Shown here: positions 25,770-37,189 of the stretch, piece after piece
Numbering within the stretch: position 1 is the stretch's first letter
Layout: each line of letters begins with the position of its first letter
Assembly (NCBI GenBank): GCA_000320545.1
Contig: ADNK01001747.1
Span: 1-53,587, forward strand
Origin: Bigelowiella natans CCMP2755
Lineage: Eukaryota > Cercozoa > Chlorarachniophyceae
Reading direction: 5' to 3'
Length of the DNA: 53,587 bases
The notes under the pieces: generated by a model
Database searches by the model: none
Told to the model about the DNA's origin: nothing
What the model saw: the letters and a program-made list of their open reading frames with translations, nothing else
Translations under genes and position numbers: made by a program

Positions 25770-25815
25770 GTGTGTGTGTAAAAGTGTGTATGTTTGTGTG
25801 TGTGTGTGTGTGTGT
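25713..25815. repeat. Compound (AT)n-(GT)n microsatellite
   Basis: About 50 bp of AT dinucleotide followed by GT-rich sequence. It is one of the longest AT runs in the window. Confidence 0.9.
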
Positions 25816-26049
25816 GCATAAGCTCGTATTTATCTATATTATCATGTTACACTCTACTGTATGCGTGTAGTGTGCACTAACGGATTCCGCCTTCTGAGCG
25901 CATCCCCCACGAGGTACTACACTGCTGTCAAACGACACGGCGGAGTGCGAGCGACGGCCATTCATGTGCAAGCTCTGAACGATGATAGGATTGGACAACG
26001 CCGGAAAGTAAAGATATGTGAGCACAAATAAACACACGCATACACACGA

Positions 26050-26087
<38 letters not shown>

Positions 26088-26754
26088 GCACACATACGCA
26101 CATACGAGCGCGCATTCGCGCTGGCGCGCTCTTGGACGTGATACAAGTTAATAACATAAACCATATTATCGAAAAGAAAATGAAAATGTAAATATATCTT
26201 CGCCATTGAAGATGACAACTCGTAAAAGCACAGAAGATGTAACAAATGTGCCCCCCCCCTCCTCCTTACAGCATGATGCCTTCTCTCTTCTTCCCTATGG
26301 AAAAATTCAAAGGTGTAAAGTAACCATTATCCACTACCCAAAATTCTTATGTCCGCCCCCCCTCCCGCCCCCCCACAAGCTAGATTCCTCAAAGCAGACC
26401 CCAGAATGTAACGAGAAAGAGCGGCTGTGCCGTTGATTCGCTCGGCGTTTCTTATCATCTTTTATGATGGCGATGTTCTCTTTTCCTCTCGATGCGCTTG
26501 GAAGAGGTGATGAGCACGTCGAGCGTGATCTTGTTCTTAAAGCAGCAGCAGCAGCGGCGGGAATGGGGGGAGGGGGGGTGGATGGAATGGGGGGCAAACG
26601 ATACGATAAACTTGCATATTTCTTTTTCGCGGCTCGGGCATGCGTGCTTCTCTTCGAGTGTATAGTAATGCACCGTGCCTTGTTGTGTTTTTAATAGCAC
26701 AACCCAACGATGATAAGAAGAAACGGGAAAAGGCGTTCAACGATTTTAGGGTAA

Positions 26755-26764
26755 AACAAACACA

Positions 26765-26813
<49 letters not shown>

Positions 26814-26830
26814 GCACGCGCGCGCACGTA
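26755..26830. repeat. (CA)n microsatellite
   Basis: A run of CA dinucleotides with a few T and G interruptions, ending in CGCGCGCGC. The region 25.2-27.4 kb is mostly such repeats plus poly-C runs; no gene is defended in it. Confidence 0.9.
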
Positions 26831-27193
26831 CATATAAATTTAAATTCGCGACAATTGAATTCAATCAGTATATGCATGTTTGTGTGGAAAACAAGAGATA
26901 AAACCACAAAGCGGTGAAGATGAAGATGGGTAATAATGAAGCAAAGTATACCAGGAATTAATATACAAGCATAGAGATGCCCCAAGATATAGATCAAAAT
27001 TTAGACATTCGTCCCATACATCAGGCATTCCAAACGCCAAAATAAGCCAGTTTACAAGAACCAATATACGACAAAACATGCAAAATCGCTTAACTTTCAA
27101 ACTTAGGAAATGGAAGAATCAATAAGATCTCAAGATCTCTCTCTCGCTCTTTATCTTTCTCTCGGTTTCTGTTTCTCTTGTGTGTCCGTCTCT

Positions 27194-27240
<47 letters not shown>

Positions 27241-27332
27241 TATGAATAAATTTTACACCTTTCCGGTCGTTTGCCTTGAAGTCTGCTGACCTTTTGTAGA
27301 AGGTGTTGGCTTTGCTGCCATACGAAACCCTT

Positions 27333-27339
<7 letters not shown>

Positions 27340-27375
<36 letters not shown>

Positions 27376-27378
27376 CAC

Positions 27379-27416
<38 letters not shown>
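27340..27416. repeat. Compound (TA)n ... (GT)n microsatellite
   Basis: TA dinucleotides at 27,340-27,373 and GT dinucleotides at 27,381-27,415. Confidence 0.9.
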
Positions 27417-27417
<1 letters not shown>

Positions 27418-27478
27418 CTTCTCGTACATAACAGAATCGTTGTTAAAACAACACCCGGCCCCAATCAAGCCCACTAGC

Positions 27479-28008
27479 TCACTTGACGGTACTTTCGTGA
27501 TGCCGGTGGGAGGACGAGGAGACGGAGGAAGATCTGCTTGGCTTTCCCTTCAACATATCCAGCTCGATATCGTCTCCCATCTGACTGCCAAGTTCCTCAA
27601 TTGTATCCGAACGAAGGGAATCCAGCTTCCCCTCGTGATAATACACGCTTTCATCGGCGCTGCAGCCGGCCGCAGATGGCAAAGGAGGGGATTAGAAGAT
27701 AACATACTTATCAGGCGCCCAGCAATGTATATTGGGTGTTATTGAAGGAGGTACGATTGATAAATACTGTTATGGTATGGGTGCTGATTGTGTGGTGGCT
27801 TACCCTGCTACTCCGGATTCTGAAAGGTGCGCTGCTGAGGCATGACGGCGCCGGATGTAGTCTATGATGTTGCCCTTCCCTGTTTGCAGCTCCGATATCG
27901 ATAGTGATGCAAACCACAGAAGATTCTGGTGGAGATATGCGTGTAAGGGGAGGAGGCAAGAACATAGGTTGTTACTTGCTTCACGAAGGTTCTTCAACGT
28001 TAATCGCG

Positions 28009-28050
<42 letters not shown>

Positions 28051-28147
28051 TGTCTTGCAGTACCTGTACATGAGAGGTTAGTCCCTCCGCGTATGCAGCA
28101 TGATTCTTCCGAGAAAGCATCTGTTGGTTCAGCGCCTTGTGGAACAT
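27479..28147 (-). CDS. 3' part of an unrecognised multi-exon gene
   Basis: The last exon 27659-27479 (YYHEGKLDSLRSDTIEELG..., ending SSSHRHHESTVK and TGA) joins in phase to an upstream exon ending at 27804 (GKGNIIDYIRRRHASAAHL, donor GTAAGC). A further exon ends at about 28,066 with LSRKNHAAYAEGLTSHVQ and donor GTACTG. The product's C-terminus is acidic then serine/histidine-rich, probably disordered, after a charged helical region. No family is recognised. A further exon is likely at 28,345-28,200. The 5' end was not found. Confidence 0.45.
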
Positions 28148-28812
28148 AGCACAACACCGATCAGTCTTTAGTACTCTTCCAGCTACACAGCGATACGTCT
28201 ACCTCGGTCACCATCTGCAGCATACGAAGATGCATTAAAATCAGTCCCTTGTCCGAGTGAAGGCTGGTCTCCATCGTTCCCCTGCCTCTGCTGCAGCTCC
28301 GCGGTCCGTTGTTCGTGTGGGTTCGGGAAGGAAGGAATCTGGAAAGGGGAGGGGAGCAACGAAGTGAATATTTCAAGAAGAAATATGAACATGGCATTAT
28401 TCTCCTTTGCGACATGTTTTTCTATTGTCGCAGTATATAAATCTCCTTTTACACATCCAACAAAGATTCGTTTCTTAATTTTTGTCGTCGTAGCGTCTCA
28501 AGTGAGACTTTTTCCGGAAACGACTGGAAGACCCGGATGTCGTTTGCATGATATTGCCAAAAAAATCGCAGGCGAATGCTATTTACCATCAGCGAAAGGC
28601 GTTTTGGTTTGACGCAGGATGAGAAACCTGCCGTTTTTGACCCGACGCCAGACCAGAAGCGACAATTTGTGTCTGGCATATATTCAGGCAAAATCCGCAA
28701 GCATGTTCTTGGGTGAAGGGGAAGGTCTTTTCTGGCAGCTTCGGCGCAGCACAAATTCAGCACTTTTTACAGAAAATCGCCTGGGTTTTAGGCAAAAGCT
28801 GTGATGTAAAAA

Positions 28813-29134
28813 ATGAATGACACGCTGCGAAGCACCGAGCGGCGCGAAGCAGGTGAGTGTAGCAGCGGCGGTGCCATTGTTTGACGACACTGAACGCTGA
28901 GAGCGCTATCTTCAGGCGGCCTGGAAAACATTCAAACGTGGTTAACGTTTGAATCTACTTCGGATGATGGAACGATCCGGTTGAGTACCTCCAAATCATT
29001 CATGTTTCATGATGACCCAATGTGCAATGCGCGAGGGGTTTTTTCGTGACGAGAAAAAAATATTGAATCTCTCTGAGGATGATCTTGCGCCAGGGAGGAA
29101 AGATGCTTCGCAATCTTATCAGGAGCGTTTCTAA
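28813..29134 (+). CDS. Small unrecognised gene with an apparent frameshift
   Basis: Exon 28813-28852 (MNDTLRSTERREA, donor GTGAGT) joins in phase to an exon from 28916 encoding GLENIQTWLTFESTSDDGTI and on to HDDPMCNAR. At the GGGGTTTTTT run near 29,034-29,043 this frame reaches TGA. A one-base shift opens FFRDEKKILNLSEDDLAPGR and on to QSYQERF, ending in TAA at about 29,134. Both parts look coding. Possible explanations are a homopolymer sequencing error, a decayed gene, or a splice I did not see. The stop lies about 20 bp before the start of the next gene model. Confidence 0.4.
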
Positions 29135-29153
29135 TTTTATATAAGGATGAACT

Positions 29154-32100
29154 ATGTCAGTCAAGTCAAGCAATTGCACAGGTTCCCAGAATCATTGTTC
29201 GAACATGGCATGAAACTTCATTATCTCATTATCTTGCTTGCTAGTTCTCCCTTGCTCGGGTTTCAGAAATATTTGACGTAAACTCGGTTGATACCCCGAG
29301 AGGGCCGAATAAGAATGCTGCCAGCCTTTGCTTCAACTATTTGAACAAAAAGCTGAGATTGAGATTAGAGTCAAAATCAATTAGAGACCTTTGGAGGGCT
29401 GAAATGGATGAAAGGGCACAAATCGCGAAAGTATGTCAAGGCCCTTGACTCCTTGACCAATTAAAAACCGATGTATTAAATTAGGCGGGAAAACAATTAC
29501 ATTCAGGAGCTGTTACGGAATTTTGGCGTCCAGGAACGCCATCGAAGACAGTATGTCCCCCACAAAACCTCATCTCAGAACGATCAATTTATCGTAGAAT
29601 GATTTACGAAATTGTTTGAAGGAGGAGGACGAAAGAAATGGAAATTCCCCAGACGACCTAAAATGGGCTATGGAACAATTAAGTCAACAGGTTTTTACAT
29701 ATGCTGTAAACACATGGTTCTGCATGAAGTTACTCAACTCTGATTTGATTGATACTGTTTTAAAGGAACAGAAACTTGTATCTAAAATATTTCAGGAGCT
29801 TGATGAAAAAAAGGTCATTTTCCCACCACCTTTGAATTCCATCCTTGATGTATCACTGGTTAGACGCAACGAGTAGCAATAGATGATGTACGTGGATTTT
29901 CCTGGGACTTTTTATTTGAGGTAAAATCGATTATGTTGCCTATTTATTGGGATGTATCAAGCTTTACATTAATGGGAATAATCGATCTTATTGCAGCTCG
30001 ACCAATTGGATAACGATGGCACTGAAGACTTTTCATTTGGAGATCTTCTTATCACTGTTGCAAGGGTTCATATAAGCTAATGACCACAAAGACTTGAATG
30101 GAATACACACCGTTGCAATACGTAGGTAGCCAACTTTCTAAAAGTTGCAGGAGGAGCGCGGGATGAGCTACAACCGATGCTCACCTTGATGCTAAGACAG
30201 GTACGTTCCCAAATATAGTTTTGAAACTAACTATGTACCACCTTTTGCTTTCTACATCTTTATGGTACACACACAGGTAACGGGTGAGCTGACAGAGGAG
30301 GAACTCCATGTATACACTTCTTCCCGTGTGTCATAAGCCCCGTTGTAAATGAGTAAATATGATGTCAGGCTCGGCTAGACGAGTTGGATTCCTCGTCAGA
30401 TGAGGAAGGTATCACTACTCTCTCCGAAATGCATAAGTTTTATAATTGCAGTGTACCCGGAAATATATCTTGGGTTGAGAGACACAATAAAGACAGGCTT
30501 TGACAACCTAGTTATTGTTATCAGGCATACAAGAAGAGGGTACTCGGCGAACAAAGCGTTCATCGTCCAGACTCCGAAATCTGCCAAGGACACCCTCATT
30601 AGAAGTAATCCTTTGTGTTAGCATCACAAGTTATGATGCTACAAATATAATTGTGCTCAATTGACAGGCCGGCCTTGTCCGTGTAATGTCGCACAAAATG
30701 TCCGAAAAGAAGAAAACTCTTCACAAGGTACCTCCCTACATCTAGCATATAAATAGCTCGAATAGCTCTGACGTGCCAGGCAGAAACTTTGCTCTGAGCA
30801 CAGCCAGATATCAAACATGGTCCAGAATCCTAGGTCGGGGGCTCACTCATTCCAAGACAAAACACTATATATTTAGCGCTCCAGTAGTGTTCCGAGGAAT
30901 TCCGATGTATCGGATGATGTCAAGCCATTCCGCAATGCTTGGGGTCAGCCAATTATTGGAAACGAGTCCATGGGCAGCCTTGTGAGACCGAGCTTGGATT
31001 CCTCTTATTCTAAAGAATTCAAAAGGCCTCTGATTCCTACGAGTATAACCTTATTGCTCTTCATTACACAACCAAGTTGTTTATAAAATTTCAACGCAGA
31101 TCGGTCCGTAAGCCCTGATGGAAGGTCTGTTAGCAAGCTTACTACTGGCCTCACAATTTCCACAGGATCTTGTAATTCCTTTGCTTTTATTTCATACTTC
31201 GCTAGATATTGAGCATATCTGATTGATAGATCATAGCGTTGGAACGATCGTTACATCACCATCGTATTCCGTTACCTCGCCTCCTTATGCAAAGACTCCG
31301 ATGTCTACACCGGTTGAGAATAATACAACATGACTCAGTTTTCTCTGACAAGGCAACTCACCTTAATCAAAGCTCAAACGTACGTGTCGCCATTTTTCCA
31401 GATCTCTCAGCCATCTCTTCGCCGCCCTCCTCAGAATATATCAAAGGTTTCCAACTAGAGTACTATCTGGGGTCAAAGATGATTTTTACAAACGTGCAAA
31501 TAGAGTATGGATATCTCATCCACGCGATTGAATCTAGCCTCCAAATTTGAGTCTGTAGGACCAACAGGTTGTGTCTCCTCAACTATACATATTGATAAGA
31601 CAGTGTTTATTTCTCATTTTGTTTTTTGAAGCAGAACGGGAAAACCACCAAAAGACAGGAGTAGGAGCCCGTGGGTACTTTCGGCATGCATGGAATGATT
31701 TATATGATTCCACGTTCCCTCTTCAGTATGTTCAGTATTTTGTTTCGTTATGCATTATTTTGGGAAATTATATGATTCAGGCATAGGCAAACTAGCTCCT
31801 TGACCACAACCAAAACCAATGTGACAAATAAATCGAAAGGTTAAAAAAAAATTAAACTTTCATATATAAATATTGGAACAATTTAGAATTTCAAGGGAAA
31901 GAGGGAGAGAGAGAGAGAGAGAAAAAGAGAGAGAGAGCTAAAGCGTCTTACATCTTCTAAACTATTATTCTTGTTCTTGTTTGAGGAAAATGTATTCTTC
32001 AGACAGATAGAAAAATCGTTTTACTTAAAAACTGTATTCTTCATAATAGATAGAACCTTTTTCTTCAAAAAGCAAACAACACAACCCATCGAATATCATT

Positions 32101-33075
32101 ATCTTACATGCATGCATTACGCATGAATCAACCTCTCCCGAATCCGCTCCATAGGATCCGAGGTTCGGCATGCGCTGGACTACCGCACGTATGTTCAAAT
32201 CCATTCTAGTTAGAGAGGGAAAACGAGTTTTTCCCTTTTTTTTTCTTTGGTACAACAACCATACTATTTATTAACTGTAAAAAACTCAACTACCCGGAAT
32301 CTACTAAGATATACTGTACAGGAAAAGGAGAAAGGAAAAGTTAGTTTTGCCGAAGGTTGAAAAACTGAAGGTCATTTATTGTCAATCCAGATGTATAATT
32401 GACTGTTATGAGACTGGTTCCTCTGAAACAAATAGATCGCGCTGATTGGTGATATCTCAACGCGAAAAGAAAGATTAATAGAATCTATGGTATCCGTCCA
32501 ACAGATTATTTGTTGATCTTTTTCCTTCTAGTAACAGGCCTTCTTATAACTTCTAGATTGGTGAAAACAGTAGCAGAAGCTCCACCCCATCGTTTTCTGC
32601 GATAAAATCAGGCTCTCCCAGTAGAATTGAAGGCAGTGGTCGTAAGAGTCATATTCAAGATATTGAGAAAAATGTACCATAATCAATTATGATTCTAGTA
32701 GGTGAAGCATCTGATAAAGTAGTTAAGAATACAACTCATAGTGTAGCAGTTGGTTGTGCGCTTGAAGGTATCACAATATTTCAACTACAAAAATGGTTAA
32801 ATCATACTAATACGTCGCTTCAGGAAAGTACAAAAGGAGCAAAGATATCCGTCGAAGAAGGCACAAGAGGGATGCAAGCGTTGGAAGCATCCTCGTATAC
32901 CAAACCTTTAACTCAGTTTTGCAAAGAATTCTCTTTCATCATTAGATTCTTTATTACAGGGAATGCGAATGGCACAATCTGAAGTTCAACTTATCGATGG
33001 GAAACGTAATACATAATAAATTTAAACAATATATTAATACACACACACACACACGCACATCATCATATTTTAAAC

Positions 33076-33112
<37 letters not shown>

Positions 33113-33954
33113 CACGAAATAAAGGGGGATATGAGTATAAAAATCAAACCTTTTCCACAAATATTTCAATACGATTATTGCATTAAATATAGGTGTGGAC
33201 TTGAGTATATTCAGTCTTACAGGAGGGGGTCAACATAGAGATATCGTCCAAGTGGTTGTAATGGTTGTATTTTTGTCTAGTCTGATATCTTGCAACAAAC
33301 ATCATCTATCTATTTTGTTAACTACTTCAAAGGACGCATCGGTTCTTGGTTTCGTTTTCTCGTGTCTAGATTCCGAATCTTTAAGTCACATAAGAGACTG
33401 GTAAATAACTAACTTCCTTATTCTGCGCATGACAGGAGAATTACTCAATTGAACCTTTCTTGCAGGTACATGCGTGTTCATAACTATCGGTCTTCAAATT
33501 CTGTAATATTATATGTGTTTGATGTCTACTATCACTATAAATATAAATGTCTCTGATATTAACCCCAAAGACCGCCGTGATGATAGGCACAGATTACTCA
33601 TCAGCTCGAGAAAATTGCACAGAAAAAGAGTGGCAAAATATTCAGGATAAAGCAAGAAAGTTTTCCAAAAAGGCAAAGGTCTACTTCCTATTTTCGTTGT
33701 GGATATTTGTGCACACATACACAGAATCTTGTGAACATTAAACGCAGGCCAAAGCTCTCATTTTTTGCGATAGCGATAGCGGAATTAATACGACAATACT
33801 ACTTCACGTTCTTCTGCACCAGCCTCTAAAGCTACCCAAACCGAGTACCAAGAATCAAGATGCATTTCAATATGAACACGACAGTCGTGTTCCAGAAGGC
33901 AAATCTGCCAATCTTTCGAAGCTTCATGCTGCACCAGAAGTGGAATGGTTCTGA
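29154..33954 (+). CDS. Long multi-exon gene (possibly two genes), unrecognised, low-complexity and coiled-coil-like
   Basis: Exon 29154-29181 (MSVKSSNCT) joins in phase to 29267-29430 (VDTPRGPNKNAASLCFNYLN... IRDLWRAEMDERAQIAK, donor GTATGT). Later exons include NSPDDLKWAMEQLSQQ (about 29,626), LDQLDNDGTEDFSFGDLLI (30,000), GARDELQPMLTLMLRQ (30,150), a DELDSSSDEE acidic patch (30,370), GLVRVMSHKMSEKKKTLHK (30,670), serine/proline-rich segments near 30,890, 31,230, 31,350 and 32,570, then VDLSIFSLTGGGQHRDIVQV (33,200). The final exon 33748-33954 ends LHAAPEVEWF and TGA. The chain is mostly hydrophilic and predicted disordered, with one calcium-loop-like DNDG patch that lacks a full EF-hand. 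The phase could not be closed through all junctions. Base composition is AT-richer than its neighbours. Confidence 0.45.
33050..33110. repeat. (CA)n and (TA)n microsatellites inside the AT-rich tract
   Basis: (AC)n at about 33,039-33,058 and (TA)n at about 33,080-33,110. With a short (GA)n block at 31,905-31,940 they are the only notable simple repeats between 28.4 and 34 kb. Confidence 0.85.
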
Positions 33955-34500
33955 TCATCTTTTTGCTACCGCTACCTGTTCTTTGGTGCTCATGAAAACA
34001 CTGAACTGCTGCCACATGTAGCCATTCTAGCATGTCTAGATGTCAATGGGTGTCCAAATTAGCGATGCACTCCATCAGCATGCCCATCAAAAAACCAGAA
34101 CTGCGCAGCAGCTCGCCGGCAACAAAATTGCGCATTCTGGTGTTCGCTGCGTCGTCATGCAAATTTGGGCAGCATGATTTTCATCGATTAGCACTGGAGC
34201 AGAGTGTCGCGCTGTGTGCAAAGCTGGCACGTTCCATCTAGTCTAGCAGTCCATCCAAGCCATTCCAGCATTCTGGCACGTTCCAGCATTTCCAGATTCA
34301 GATTTCCAAACTTGCACAGTCTAGTGGTCTAGCAGTGGAGCAATGGTGTAGCAGTGGTCTAGCAGTTCAGCAGTCACATGCAAGATCGATCTGACCTAGC
34401 GCTAGAAAGTCGAAAAATGAGGAAAATCGTCAAATTTCTGCAAAGGTTGGACATGAAAAATGACAGACATCACACACGACCTGAGCGATGTGGGGAGGAA
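33955..34500. other. Spacer with short CAG/GTCTAGCAG-type repeats
   Basis: Words such as GGTCTAGCAGT, TCTAGCAGT and CACGTTCCAGCATT recur several times between 34,220 and 34,375, giving a degenerate minisatellite. No gene was recognised. Confidence 0.5.
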
Positions 34501-34514
34501 AAAATGCCCTCATC

Positions 34515-34755
34515 CATCCAACCTGGGACTGTGCGACAACAGCATCCTCTTGTCGCATGCCCATTTCGAAGGAGAGGAGCAAAAAAATGTCTTCCTTGAT
34601 GCATTCATCCAACACGGGACTATGCGACAAGTACAACCTCTTGTCGCATGTCCATTTCGAAGGAGAGGAGCAAAGAATATCTTCCTTGATGCATTCATCC
34701 AACATGGGACTATGCGACAAGTACAACTTCTTGTCGCATGTCCATTTCGAAGGCG
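34515..34755. repeat. Three-unit tandem array, about 90-bp period, each unit with an inverted repeat
   Basis: Units repeat with a 91- then 90-bp period. Each contains TGCGACAA...TTGTCGCA: arms 34532-34539/34550-34557, 34623-34631/34640-34648 and 34713-34721/34730-34738. In the last two units the stem is 9 bp (TGCGACAAG/CTTGTCGCA) around an 8-nt loop. Each inverted repeat is followed by TCCATTTCGAAGG or a near copy. Confidence 0.88.
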
Positions 34756-34930
34756 GACAAGACAAGAATGAGGCGGCAACAAACACTAATTGACTCCATT
34801 GACCCATTAAATTAGCCATTGAAAACACTTCATTCATTGATTAGAATCACTTCATTCACACCTCGAGCACACCTCCTCGTACATTGACTGGAAGACACAC
34901 GCCTGGTCCTGGTCCTTTAGAATCCGCTCG

Positions 34931-36423
34931 ATGCATGTGGCTCGGAGACGCAAGGTGCCTTCGACAGGGAAGACGAAGAAGGGTAATGTGAAAGCCCCGA
35001 ACTCCCGAAGCTACAATGTTTTGCCTGTTTTTGGATTCTTAAAGAAGCATTCTATGTCTATCACTCTGGCTTTTGGAATTCTTGCGATCATAGTGACCGT
35101 CCAGGTTGAATTTCGATGGAGTCTCGCCTTCAGAACAGATGCGGTTTCTAGCATCCCTGCAATACTTGCGCGGATTGTTTTCGGATTTCCAACGAGCGTT
35201 GTGCTGCAAAAAGAGATACCAACGAAGAAGGCCAACCAGCTCAAGAACTTCGCTGGGTTCCTGCAGCATAATTCGTCAGCTGGTAGCGAATTCAACACCT
35301 GTGACAGACTTGTCTCTGATCCAGAGACAATCTTCTCAGCTACCCAAACACAAGGAATGCAGGTTGGTTCGGAGGAGTGGGTCGAATGGGTCCAGTCTGC
35401 GGGCACCTCCAGCGCAAACTTCAGAGTTCAAGTTGTACCTGAAAGCCAAACAGAGCAGGAGTTTCCAGTTTATCACTCTCCCACTCCCTGCGGAATCCAT
35501 AGCGTACAATCGGTGTATGTGAATCCTTTCGGAGTGGTCGCCGAACAGACCAAAGGAAACGCGGGAGTTGGCAGTGCTTTGGTCGTGGAGATGGAGACGG
35601 AGGAGAACCTCGGGCACACCCTTCGAGCAGGGGTTGCGATATGCTCCTTTTTGTGGAAACGACAGATTGAAAAGGCAAATTTGCCTCGCCCAATCCACTT
35701 TGTGGTCTTTTGGAATAAAGAAGATGAGCTAGATCTCGATCCGTATATCAAGAAAATGAAGCTGGAGATGATGAGCGCATTCGGCGAAGTTCTCTTTTAC
35801 AGCCACGAGGAGGCGGCGGCGGAGCAGCAGCCAAGGAAAACTTATTTCCAAAAGGTCTACGCCGCACCTTGGAACGAGATGCCAAGTCGCTTCCATGACT
35901 ACGCCCTAGCAAATGGACCAATTCAGCTCCTGGTCGGCGAGACATCTCTCCGACTTGCTATGTCGAAGATAGTTGTGAATCGCAAGCCCCTGCGCATGTA
36001 CCAGGGATTTGCTGAGGCCATCCGCAGTGGACTAGGCATCACAACGAGGAAGCGACATGAAGGAGGGGTGGTGATTGTTCAGAGAGGAATGTACCCAAAC
36101 CCTGACCAGTCGCCCGAGTCCTATCGTCGTCATCTCGAGGTCGAACGTGGTAAGCGTCGACTCCTTGTGGATGTTAAGACTGGGCTAGAGAAGACACTTA
36201 TGCAACGACTTTGTCAGACAGGACTTAAGATAAAGGTGTTGGATTTTCATCCGAAAGCGAGGAAAAAGTATTCTTTCAGAGAGCAGCTGAAAATTATAGC
36301 CGGTCGGGAGCAGAAAAACTATGATCGATGTTGACTATGGTGGTGGTAGTAGTGGTGGAGGTGATAGAGGTGGCGATGGTAATGATAACATAAACCTTTC
36401 TTCTGTCGGTAAATGACGATACT

Positions 36424-36457
<34 letters not shown>

Positions 36458-37189
36458 GTGGATTCATGGGTAACGGTGTTGCATATTCATTAATGAGATC
36501 AATATATCTCTCCCTTACATTACTGCTGTGGTCGTTCCTTCAGGAACTGCGGTCCTCGCGGCATCCCATGGCTCTGGTTTGTGGAATGCACTCTGGATGA
36601 GACCAGGATCAGTAGCAATCGAGGTAAAAAGATTATGACGACGATTTAATGTGTAATGATACGGTAAAAAGATTATGACGACGATTTAATGTGTAATGAT
36701 ACATGTGGTGGTGATGTCAAAATAGTTAGTAATTCGATTTGTCGTGGGAACCGTCGTTGTCTTTGTACTCTCACTGTATTCGGTTTCTGTCTTCGTGGAC
36801 ATCATTGCTTCATTAACCTAATTTTAAAGGGGAAAACAATTTGAGTCCTCCTCGACCAACACTATGGCTGATAACAACGCAAACCGTAGGTGACTCTCCG
36901 AGCTGGATACTGCTGTCTGCCCATACCCAAGGAGAATTATATGAATCCCCATTCACCCTGCACGCGATCGTGTGCCGCGTACAGGATGGTGAACATCGCG
37001 GACGGCATTCTAGCGTCCGGTGTTAAATGGTTCTACTTCGACCCCATCATTATCGATCAGCCAACAGGAGACAGTAACCGTGACACGAGGCGTGTGCATG
37101 TAGACTCTGACCTGTTTGTGAAAGTAATTCAAGGCGCCTACGTGGTGGCGACGGGCACTAACATTGCAGCAGCAGATCTCAACATATAA
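34931..37189 (+). CDS. GT61/DUF563-type glycosyltransferase, type II membrane protein
   Basis: Exon 1 is 34931-36302 (457 codons, ATG start), exon 2 is 36544-36623, and at least one later exon covers about 36,934-37,189 (stop TAA). A basic N-terminus precedes a single membrane segment near residues 40-58 (MSITLAFGILAIIVTVQV), typical of a Golgi type II enzyme. The exon 1/exon 2 junction creates TAVLAASHGSGLWNALWMRP followed by GSVAIE, the diagnostic C-terminal motif of family 61 (DUF563) transferases, which add sugars such as xylose, arabinose or GlcNAc to glycans or proteins. The last exon encodes NIADGILASGVKWFYFDP, consistent with the family's tail. The acceptor substrate is unknown. Phase between 36,623 and 36,934 was not resolved; a 40-bp tandem duplication covers the exon-2 donor. 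Confidence 0.83.
36423..36456. repeat. (ATC)n microsatellite in the first intron of the glycosyltransferase gene
   Basis: About 11 ATC/TCA units in the intron between the first two exons. Confidence 0.9.
36623..36702. repeat. Perfect 40-bp tandem duplication covering a splice donor
   Basis: GGTAAAAAGATTATGACGAC and the 20 bases after it are repeated exactly. The first copy supplies the GTAAAA donor of glycosyltransferase exon 2 (ends 36,623), so an identical donor lies 40 bp downstream in the intron. Confidence 0.9.

Noticed and set aside
34430-34837. Open frames on both strands over the 34.5-kb array as genes
   Set aside because: They are products of the 90/91-bp tandem repeat; repeated translation such as ATRGCTCRIVPCWMNASRK arises from the array, and no start or splice support was seen.
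35011-35406. Minus-strand 131-codon frame
   Set aside because: Shadow of glycosyltransferase exon 1, which has a family motif and a membrane anchor.
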